The notes under the pieces: model-generated
Databases searched by the model: none
Told to the model about the DNA's origin: nothing
Seen by the model: only the letters and a program-made list of their open reading frames with translations
Source: DAIRET01 sp036795455
GTDB taxonomy: Bacteria > Bacteroidota > Ignavibacteria > Ignavibacteriales > Ignavibacteriaceae
Direction: 5' to 3'
DNA length: 8,944 nucleotides
Assembly (NCBI GenBank): GCA_036795455.1
Contig: DAIRET010000117.1
Span: forward strand, 1 to 8,944
Position numbers and translations under genes: made by a program
Shown: positions 1-5,840 of the stretch, in pieces
Numbering within the stretch: the stretch's first letter is position 1
Layout: each line of letters opens with the position of its first letter

Positions 1-1225
1 AATTTGTAGTAGAAATTTTTATATCCCCTTCTTCTTTAATAGCATCGAAGCTATTCAAGAGTAGGTTCATTATTACTTCCTGGAATAGCTGGTAGTCAAT
101 CTTTATTGGGGGAGTATTCTTCTCAAGGCTTAATTCGAGTTTTATTTTATTTTCCTTAAGCCTGTAGTCGAAAAATCCGACGACTTTCATAATTGAATCG
201 TTGACGTCGATTACCATTTCGGATTGTGAAGGTTGACGTGCAAAACCAAGCAGTTTTTTAACAACAGTTTCGATGTTATCGATTCCTTCACTAATCAACT
301 CGATATACTCTTTAGTTTGAGATATGTTATTTGCATCTTTTCTAATCGCATATAAGCACGATTTAATACCATTCAAAGGATTGTTTACCTGGTGGGCAAC
401 ACCCGAAGCCAACCTGCCAATTGAAGCAAGTTTTTCAGCTTGATAAATCTGCCGCTGTGCATTTTTCAATTCCGATCTTGAATTTTCAAGTCTCTTTTTT
501 AATAATCCGAAATGATGATAAAGAAAACCTATTTCATCATTCTTTACCGGCAGTGATATTTCAGCATCGGATACAAAGTCGATTTTATCAATTTCAAGAA
601 CAAGTTTTTCAAGTGAAGAAGTGAGGTGATTTATCGACAAATACAGGATTATTAAAACAATCGAAGTAAGTATAACGGTCGCAATCAGGAGCATAAAGAA
701 AAGATTTCCTATCTCATCTCTTATCGGTTGAGCGTCAAAGCCGATTTTCACATAACCCCAATTTCTATCAGAAAAGAGCATCGGCAAATCGCACTGGATG
801 ATCCATCCCAGCGAATCATCTTTGAAGATTTCAATGTGCTCGTTTGACGCAGCAATATCATCGAATTGTATATTAATTGCAGATACAATCTTTTCTCCAT
901 CGAACACACGGGAAGCAAGGGGAGCCGCATTCCTATCGAAAATAGCCACGTATTTTACGTTGCCGAGCCGGTTAATAAAATTATCTATATATGTTTCAAG
1001 TATGTTCTCTTTTTGATAGACGCTCTTCTCCTCAAATATTAAAGCGTCAACAATAGTAACCGAAAACGTTTTACTTACTGCAAAAACATTCTCCGTTTGC
1101 TTCTTAATAATAATGTTCCGCCATTGTAAAAGCATCACTATAGATATTAGAAGCATCAGGGTTACTATTACAATACCGGTGGAAAAAATAATCTGCGTTT
1201 TTAAGCTCGATTTTAGTTTGAACAT
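1..1225 (-). CDS. Sensor histidine kinase, C-terminus cut by window edge
   Basis: An inner-membrane two-component sensor kinase; 408 residues are visible and the reading frame runs off the left edge. Order: TM1 about residues 11-33, a periplasmic domain 34-175 with Cache/PAS-like strands (VAIFDRN near 93-99, WGYVKIGFD at 156-164), TM2 about 176-198, a HAMP-like linker 199-252, a short coiled coil (SELKNAQRQIYQAEKLASIG), then the H box with His278 in GVAHQVNNPLNGI. The N box begins near 381-395 (FQEVIMNLLLNSFDAI). The G boxes lie outside the window. The H box is of the NtrB/AtoS-like HisKA type (NNPLNGI), but the residue after the histidine is Gln instead of the usual Glu. The start ATG lies 13 bases after the stop of the PhnD-like gene, so the two are very probably cotranscribed and coupled. 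A partner response regulator is not in view. The ligand is unknown; phosphate or a related oxyanion is inferred from neighbours. Confidence 0.93.
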   Translation of the reverse strand, partial: MFKLKSSLKTQIIFSTGIVIVTLMLLISIVMLLQWRNIIIKKQTENVFAVSKTFSVTIVDALIFEEKSVYQKENILETYIDNFINRLGNVKYVAIFDRNAAPLASRVFDGEKIVSAINIQFDDIAASNEHIEIFKDDSLGWIIQCDLPMLFSDRNWGYVKIGFDAQPIRDEIGNLFFMLLIATVILTSIVLIILYLSINHLTSSLEKLVLEIDKIDFVSDAEISLPVKNDEIGFLYHHFGLLKKRLENSRSELKNAQRQIYQAEKLASIGRLASGVAHQVNNPLNGIKSCLYAIRKDANNISQTKEYIELISEGIDNIETVVKKLLGFARQPSQSEMVIDVNDSIMKVVGFFDYRLKENKIKLELSLEKNTPPIKIDYQLFQEVIMNLLLNSFDAIKEEGDIKISTTN

Positions 1226-1238
1226 ATCAGGCTCACTT

Positions 1239-2177
1239 TCACTCGCTTATCATTCTAATAAATTCATAATCGGAATCGGATGCTTGTTCAAAACCGTAAA
1301 TGAATTCATTATCCCAATTCTTTGTAATTTCCACTCTATCCGGGTTCGACGGGTTTATTTCAAGCAGAGTATTTTTAATTGCTTCAACTATCTCTTTGTC
1401 ATGGTCTTGTGCAACAACAATTGGGGAAGTAGGGATTTTATCCGAATAAAGGATTATTCTTATTCCGTCATTGTTCTGCATATTTTTTACAAGGAATTCT
1501 CTTGTAACTCCAGCATCAAAATAACCTTTGGATACCTGGTATATAACGCTTTGGTGATGAGGGAAATGCTGGATGTCCGCAATGTCGGGCACACGCAGAT
1601 TGTATTTAGCGAATTCATATTTAATCAACCAATTCCCTGAAAACGATTCTTTTGAAGGGAGTGCGAGTCTTTTTCCTTTAAGGTCTTTTACACTAAACAA
1701 TTTTGATGATTTATTCGTTATTAAAACAGAGCGGGAATAAGGCTCGAAATCCTCGTTCAACGGTTTTAAGATAGGGATTACCCCGTACTGTTTATGTGCA
1801 TTAACATAAACATATGAGCCTAAAAAGGCAGCAGCAGTTTCTTTCTTAATCAACATTTGTACGGCTTCGTTGTAATCGCTGCTGAGTTTCAGCTCAAATC
1901 GATAATTCGTCTTTTGGGACAGGTAATCAAGCACAGGCTGGTACCCTCTATAAATAATATTCGGCGGGTACCGGGAAATAACTCCTATGTATACAACCGG
2001 TTTGTTGTATATGTTTGCACTACTTAATAGTTCATCTTTTCCGATTTTATACATACCCGAAATATCGAGCGAGTAATTGTAAAAAAAGTACGTGAACGCA
2101 GAAGCAGTAATTACTATAACTAAGAGAAGAATTCTAAACTTCTTCTTCGGCATAATCTTTTCAATTTGGTTAAACAT
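1239..2177 (-). CDS. PhnD-like phosphate/phosphonate-type substrate-binding protein, membrane anchored
   Basis: A 312-residue periplasmic binding protein of the PhnD family (type II fold), tethered by one N-terminal membrane segment (about residues 14-33, preceded by KKKFR) with no lipobox. Family landmarks in order: VVYIGVISRYPP (61-72), YQPVLDYLSQKT (79-90), AAAFLGSYVYV (115-125), DLKGKRLALPSKESFSG (165-181) with the SxSG anion-binding turn at S178-G181, HH at 207-208 before a helix and FDAGVTREFL, and IPTSPIVVAQDHD (248-260). These match phosphate/phosphonate/oxyanion binders. No ABC permease or ATPase is adjacent; a histidine kinase follows directly, so a sensory role presenting ligand to the kinase, as AioX and ArrX do for arsenic kinases, is the best inference. 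There are no cysteines, which argues against thiol-based arsenite binding. The start is uncertain: Met1 lacks a Shine-Dalgarno site, while Met9 (first base 2153) has GAAAAG just upstream. Confidence 0.88.
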   Translation of the reverse strand: MFNQIEKIMPKKKFRILLLVIVITASAFTYFFYNYSLDISGMYKIGKDELLSSANIYNKPVVYIGVISRYPPNIIYRGYQPVLDYLSQKTNYRFELKLSSDYNEAVQMLIKKETAAAFLGSYVYVNAHKQYGVIPILKPLNEDFEPYSRSVLITNKSSKLFSVKDLKGKRLALPSKESFSGNWLIKYEFAKYNLRVPDIADIQHFPHHQSVIYQVSKGYFDAGVTREFLVKNMQNNDGIRIILYSDKIPTSPIVVAQDHDKEIVEAIKNTLLEINPSNPDRVEITKNWDNEFIYGFEQASDSDYEFIRMISE

Positions 2178-2198
2178 GTCAAATATTCGTCAAATATT
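2177..2198 (+). promoter_or_regulatory. PHO-box-like direct repeat (11-bp period)
   Basis: Two tandem 11-bp units, TGTCAAATATT and CGTCAAATATT, differ only in their first base. Each is a 7-mer (T/C)GTCAAA followed by the AT-rich 4-mer TATT, the architecture of PhoB/PhoP boxes (TGTCA-type 7-mers separated by 4 AT-rich bases). The element abuts or overlaps the annotated start of the PhnD-like gene and would lie about 24 bases upstream if translation begins at Met9. Which of the two divergent units it controls is unclear; TATAAA at 2198-2203 is too close to be a normal -10 for the rightward direction. The repeat is seen directly; binding by a PhoB-type regulator is inference. Confidence 0.45.
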
Positions 2199-2274
2199 TA
2201 TAAAAATTCATTCCACTTTCAAATTGATGCAATATCGCTAAAAAAAGAGTATTTGAAGAGATTGCACTTTAAAA

Positions 2275-2295
2275 ATGACGATGAAAAATCGTCAT
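2275..2295. promoter_or_regulatory. Perfect inverted repeat, candidate operator or enhancer site
   Basis: Arms ATGACGAT (2275-2282) and ATCGTCAT (2288-2295) are perfect reverse complements around the 5-base spacer GAAAA. A further half site TTCGTCAT lies at 2306-2313, and TTCGTCA occurs in the direct repeat at 2187-2192. The layout, two arms spaced by five bases, is that of a dimeric regulator site such as those used by NtrC-type activators. Its centre is about 127 bases upstream of the start point expected from the -24/-12 candidate at 2386-2402, a typical distance for such enhancers. It could instead be an operator for an unrelated regulator, or an RNA hairpin. Confidence 0.5.
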
Positions 2296-2385
2296 GTTAC
2301 TAAATTTCGTCATTCCAATAATACAAATATTTATTGAAAATCTACTATTAAGAAGTTTTTTACTGCTTTTAATAGAATACTTATC

Positions 2386-2402
2386 TGGCATAGTTATTGG
2401 CA
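2386..2402 (+). promoter_or_regulatory. Candidate sigma-54 (-24/-12) promoter for the phosphate gene cluster
   Basis: TGGCAT, five bases, then TTGGCA approximates the sigma-54 consensus TGGCAC-N5-TTGCA. The -24 GG is intact, the spacing is right, and TTG is present, but the -12 element reads GG where GC is expected, which weakens the call. Transcription would begin near 2412, leaving about 33 bases of leader before the ATG at 2445. The leader carries GAAAGG about 8 bases before that ATG as the ribosome site. No convincing sigma-70-type pair was found nearer the gene. Confidence 0.33.
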
Positions 2403-2444
2403 AAACAGAGTAAAAATTGTTCATTTAATAGAAAGGTATAAAGT

Positions 2445-3029
2445 ATGGCAGAAATAATTCCACGTTGGGAATGGAGAACATTTACAAATGATCTGGGAGA
2501 AGCTGAAGTAAATATTCGTAAACACCCCGAAGGGAAAAGCCGCGAAAGTTCGGAAGTTTATATTCTTTCCGAAGTTAGTATGGATAATACAAAAGTCCGT
2601 GATGATTTAATGGATATTAAAACTTTGCAACAGGTAAACGAAGATAGACTTGAACTCTGGTTGCCGATAATGAAAGGAAAATTTCCGCTTCCTGCCGATG
2701 AAATTGAAAAAGTATTTAAATGCTTTAGAGTATCGCTTCCGAAACTTGAAAGAAGCGAATATACATTTGAACAATACCTGAACGAAGTTATTCATCCATC
2801 CCAATTATTAAAAGCAGTAAACGTTTATAAGAAAAGAACAGGCTTTACAATCAACAATTGCATAGTTGAAATTGCAGAAGTAAAAGTTGATGATAATTGG
2901 ATAAAAACAGCCGCCGTAGAAATGGAAAACCCGGAACTGGTTATTAAAACAGTAAAAGAACTCGGACTTGATGCATTCCCTAACATCAATTATTTACGCG
3001 GGTTAAAAAATCTAATTGGTATGAAATAG
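2445..3029 (+). CDS. Divergent CYTH-like (triphosphate tunnel) protein
   Basis: A 194-residue soluble, probably cytoplasmic protein, first gene of the rightward cluster, with a good ribosome site (GAAAGG, 8-base spacing). It looks like a divergent member of the CYTH/triphosphate tunnel fold. The opening strand IPRWEWRTF (5-13) sits where CYTH proteins have ExExK. The following strands are VRDDLMDIKTL (51-61, basic R52 and K59), KKRTGFTINNCIVEIAEV (129-146, with K129, K130, R131 and acidic E142, E145) and TAAVEMEN (155-162, with E159 and E161). Alternating basic and acidic residues on successive strands is the pattern that lines the polyphosphate-binding tunnel. The canonical ExExK is not kept, so catalysis is uncertain; it might bind phosphate chains or regulate. 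It ends 12 bases before a canonical CYTH gene, which supports shared function. Recognition rests on pattern, not on a search. Confidence 0.7.
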   Translation: MAEIIPRWEWRTFTNDLGEAEVNIRKHPEGKSRESSEVYILSEVSMDNTKVRDDLMDIKTLQQVNEDRLELWLPIMKGKFPLPADEIEKVFKCFRVSLPKLERSEYTFEQYLNEVIHPSQLLKAVNVYKKRTGFTINNCIVEIAEVKVDDNWIKTAAVEMENPELVIKTVKELGLDAFPNINYLRGLKNLIGMK

Positions 3030-3041
3030 AGAGGTAGAAAA

Positions 3042-3506
3042 ATGGGTAAAGAAATCGAACGTAAGTTTTTAGTTAAATCCGAAGAATGGAAATCGCTTGC
3101 AAAAGGAACGTACTACAGGCAGGGGTATCTTTCTACTGTAAAAGAACGGGTCGTAAGAGTAAGAACAATCGACGACAAAGGGTTTTTAACTATAAAAGGA
3201 AAAGTTGAAGGAATATCACGCAGTGAATTCGAATATGAAATCCCGGTTGATGATGCCAACTTGATGCTTGACTCACTTTGTGAAAAACCGATAATAGAAA
3301 AGTACCGCGCAAAGATTGAATATAAAGGAGCGATCTGGGAAGTAGATGAATTTCATGGTGAAAACGAAGGACTTGTTGTTGCCGAAGTTGAACTGAAAGA
3401 TGAAAACCAGGTAGTTGAAATCCCGTCCTGGATCGGGGAAGAAGTTTCCGGTGATCCGAGATATTTTAACTCCAACTTAATTAAAAATCCTTTTACTAAA
3501 TGGTAA
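3042..3506 (+). CDS. CYTH domain protein, probable inorganic triphosphatase
   Basis: A 154-residue single-domain CYTH/TTM protein, the usual size of the small bacterial tripolyphosphatases such as NeuTTM and CthTTM. The signature is complete: EIERK (E4, E6, K8), VRVR (R39, R41), LTIKGK (K52, K54), RSEFEYEIP (R60, E62, E64, E66), EKYR (K88, R89 region), WEVDEF (E100, D102) and VAEVEL (E115, E117). These residues form a tunnel binding triphosphate through Arg/Lys and two metal ions through the acidic residues. The likely reaction is hydrolysis of tripolyphosphate to pyrophosphate and phosphate; adenylate cyclase or thiamine-triphosphatase activity are family alternatives that sequence alone cannot exclude. 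GAGAGG lies about 9 bases before the ATG. Its position among phosphate transport genes favours the triphosphatase reading. Confidence 0.92.
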   Translation: MGKEIERKFLVKSEEWKSLAKGTYYRQGYLSTVKERVVRVRTIDDKGFLTIKGKVEGISRSEFEYEIPVDDANLMLDSLCEKPIIEKYRAKIEYKGAIWEVDEFHGENEGLVVAEVELKDENQVVEIPSWIGEEVSGDPRYFNSNLIKNPFTKW

Positions 3507-3536
3507 AATAAAAAGTATAGTTTCCCGAATATTTAT

Positions 3537-5141
3537 ATGAGCGATATATTAAAATCTGATCCCCTCGATATGCATAATTACCGTATCGAGAAACTACCGA
3601 AACGTGAAAAATCGAAAATAGAAAAATGGCTTGCAGTTTTTGGTCCTATCCTGGCAATAATTGCATTTGTTTTATTTGCATATATAATCAAACTGCCGTT
3701 CCTCGAAACAATTTCACCTTCCGAGCTGGTTTCGGAATCTGCAAAGAAGGCGTTTGATAAAGTAGGAGAAGCAATATTCATCCGTAACAATGAATTTATG
3801 CTGGCAATTTTTATTGCTTCGATAATTTTATGGATGACACAGGCAATCCCGAATTATTTAACCTCCTTAATGGTGATAATAGGATTGGTGCTAACAGGTG
3901 TATTAACAGAAAAGACTGCATATGCACAACTGGGACACCCGGTTATGTGGCTTAATATAATGTCATTCGTTCTTGCAAGTATGCTTGTTGCAACCGGGTT
4001 AGCAAAAAGGTTTGCATTGTGGTTGATTATCCGCTTCGGGAAAAGTGCAAGCTCAATATTTATCACTTTTATTGTAATTAATCTCGTTCTATCTGCGTTT
4101 ATATCGGCAACAACTGCTAAAGCTGCAATCCTGTTGCCGATTTTTATGGTAATCGCTGCAATATATGGAGCAAGAGGAGAAGAGAATAAAAATAACTTCG
4201 GTAGAAGTATTGTACTACAAAACCTGCTCAATATTAATCTGGGAGCCGGTGCATTTGTTACCGGTTCGGGAGCAAACCTTTTAGCTGCCGCATTAATAGG
4301 AGGAGCAATAGGGGGAAACATTTTCTTCTCTGACTGGATGATGGCTATGTTTCCTATCATGCTTTGTTTGATGTTTGTCGGTTACATAGTAGCAATGAAA
4401 ATCTTCTTCCCGTTAAAACCGGAAGAACGTATTCCCCAAATTGAAGGAGGAATGGAAAGATTAAAACAAGAGTACGATAAACTCGGTCCTTTGAATATAC
4501 AGGAAATAAAATCCGGGATTATCTTTTTAGTTATTCTCGGTATGTGGGCAACTGATTCTGTACACGGGATTAGTGCTACTGCAGTAGCTTTTGTAGGTGC
4601 AATAGTAGCTTTGCTACCGAAGTTCGGAATAGTTAAATGGAACGAAGTTGATATTCCATGGCATCTTATGTTATTCTCCGCTGGTGCATACACGCTCGGT
4701 GCAGGACTTGATGAAACTGACCTTCCTTCAATAAGTGTTAATGCTTTTTTCAATTACTTCGGGATAGGGAACGAATCTCATTTCTGGGTACTTTATCTTT
4801 TATTAACCGGAGTAATGCTTTTTAGCGCACTTATATTTCAATCCAAAACAATGCGTGCAATGATTTTCATACCGATAGCAATAGGAGTTGCAAACAGGTT
4901 CGGGTTTGATATAGTCAGTCTTGCACTCCCTGTAGCTTTTATGATCGAACATGTTTATGTCTTTCCATTTAATAGTAAACCTGCTGCGTTACTTTATGAA
5001 ACCAATCAATACAGTTTGGGTGATACATTCAAATACGGTTTGACTATGATGGTTATAGCATGGTTTTTAATAATACTTGCAGGAGAAACATGGTTTAGAT
5101 ATCTCGGTATTACGCCTAACGGAGTATTTGGATTGTTTTGA
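3537..5141 (+). CDS. SLC13/DASS-family anion transporter, divergent
   Basis: A 534-residue polytopic inner-membrane protein resembling the divalent anion:sodium symporters (SLC13, VcINDY-like) in two repeats. After a cytoplasmic N-terminus (1-30) come TM1 (about 33-52), a loop (53-86), then about ten more segments, with a charged cytoplasmic loop at 293-320. First repeat: FISATTAKAAILLPIF (188-203) and TGSGANLLAAALIGG (242-256). Second repeat: QSKTMRAMIFIPIAIG (435-450) and FPFNSKPAALLYETNQYSLGD (positions 476-496). These correspond to the SNT hairpins and the TxxN motifs of the family, but the canonical SNT reads SAT (190-192) and SKT (436-438). Substrate is therefore uncertain: phosphate, sulfate or dicarboxylate; phosphate is inferred from context. 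There is no clear Shine-Dalgarno site before the ATG; Met12 is an alternative start. It lies 30 bases after the CYTH gene and 60 before DUF47. Confidence 0.85.
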   Translation: MSDILKSDPLDMHNYRIEKLPKREKSKIEKWLAVFGPILAIIAFVLFAYIIKLPFLETISPSELVSESAKKAFDKVGEAIFIRNNEFMLAIFIASIILWMTQAIPNYLTSLMVIIGLVLTGVLTEKTAYAQLGHPVMWLNIMSFVLASMLVATGLAKRFALWLIIRFGKSASSIFITFIVINLVLSAFISATTAKAAILLPIFMVIAAIYGARGEENKNNFGRSIVLQNLLNINLGAGAFVTGSGANLLAAALIGGAIGGNIFFSDWMMAMFPIMLCLMFVGYIVAMKIFFPLKPEERIPQIEGGMERLKQEYDKLGPLNIQEIKSGIIFLVILGMWATDSVHGISATAVAFVGAIVALLPKFGIVKWNEVDIPWHLMLFSAGAYTLGAGLDETDLPSISVNAFFNYFGIGNESHFWVLYLLLTGVMLFSALIFQSKTMRAMIFIPIAIGVANRFGFDIVSLALPVAFMIEHVYVFPFNSKPAALLYETNQYSLGDTFKYGLTMMVIAWFLIILAGETWFRYLGITPNGVFGLF

Positions 5142-5201
5142 TTTTTATTATATTACTTCTGTTATGGAAATGAAAACAAATATCAAAAAGGAATTAAGAA
5201 T

Positions 5202-5840
5202 ATGTTCTTAAAGAAAACAAAAAAATTAGAATCGCAAATTGACGAATACCTCGACCTGGTTATAAAAGGGGGACTGGTATTTAAACTCGGTATCAAATGT
5301 TATCTCGAAAACTTAATGGAAGAATTTGAAAACCATTTGAAGGATTTGAGAAAAATTGAAGATAGAGCAGATGACTTAAGAAGAAATATCGAGATTAAAC
5401 TTTATACAAGAACATTAATCCCTGAATCCAGAGGCGATGTACTCGGGCTGATGGAAAGTTGTGATAAAGTCTTAAATATTACAACTGAAACGCTGCTTGA
5501 GTTCTCTGTTGAAATTCCGGAGGTTATTCCCGAACTTAAAAACCATTACCTCCAATTATCCGAAAGCGCAATTGCATGTCTCGAAAATACTGTGAGCGGA
5601 ATACGTTCATATTTTAAAAATTATGATGCAGTACGCGATTATGTGAACAAAGTTCAGTTCTATAAAAAAGAGACAAACAAAATTGCAGAACAGATAAAAC
5701 GAACAATTTTCAGAACGGATAAAAGTTTAAGTAAAAAAATCCACGTCCGGTACTTCGCTTTTCATATTGAACGGATAGCGGAACTATCCGAGGATGTTTG
5801 CGATAGATTGGCTATCGCAAGCATAAAGAGGTTCGAATAA
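5202..5840 (+). CDS. DUF47 (PhoU-like) PiT accessory protein
   Basis: A 212-residue all-helical cytoplasmic protein of the DUF47/PhoU-related family (Pit accessory protein). The recognisable core is LRKIEDRADDLRRNIEIKL (49-67), with metal-binding style ExxxD clusters (E53, D54, D57), then LIPESRGDVLGLMESCDKV (72-90). A second cluster occurs near the C-terminus, IERIAELSEDVCDRLA (189-204), as expected for the two-fold PhoU bundle. Such proteins are usually encoded directly with PiT transporters and are thought to modulate their activity. AAGGA lies about 9 bases before the ATG. Its TAA overlaps the ATG of the PiT gene by one base (TAATG), so the two are translationally coupled and a stable stoichiometry is likely. 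Confidence 0.94.
   Translation: MFLKKTKKLESQIDEYLDLVIKGGLVFKLGIKCYLENLMEEFENHLKDLRKIEDRADDLRRNIEIKLYTRTLIPESRGDVLGLMESCDKVLNITTETLLEFSVEIPEVIPELKNHYLQLSESAIACLENTVSGIRSYFKNYDAVRDYVNKVQFYKKETNKIAEQIKRTIFRTDKSLSKKIHVRYFAFHIERIAELSEDVCDRLAIASIKRFE

Noticed and set aside
1113..1640. 175-codon plus-strand open frame over the sensor operon
   Set aside because: It is antisense to well-supported PhnD-like and kinase codons, has no ribosome site, and its product has no recognisable domain.
1239..2177. Assignment of the binding protein as AioX (arsenite sensor)
   Set aside because: The protein has no cysteine at all, whereas AioX uses a cysteine for arsenite; the neighbours are phosphate genes and there are no arsenite oxidase genes.
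2270..2296. Hairpin followed by a T run on the minus strand, resembling an intrinsic terminator
   Set aside because: No minus-strand gene ends upstream of it; the genes to its right are on the plus strand. The stem is AT-rich with only three G-C pairs per arm, so an operator or enhancer reading fits better.
2334..2380. Possible sigma-70 promoter beginning with TTGAAA
   Set aside because: No acceptable -10 hexamer lies at 16-18 bases; the AT-rich context makes such partial matches frequent.
3854..4360. 168-codon minus-strand open frame inside the DASS gene
   Set aside because: It is a mirror of a hydrophobic membrane-protein coding region, with no start signal or domain.
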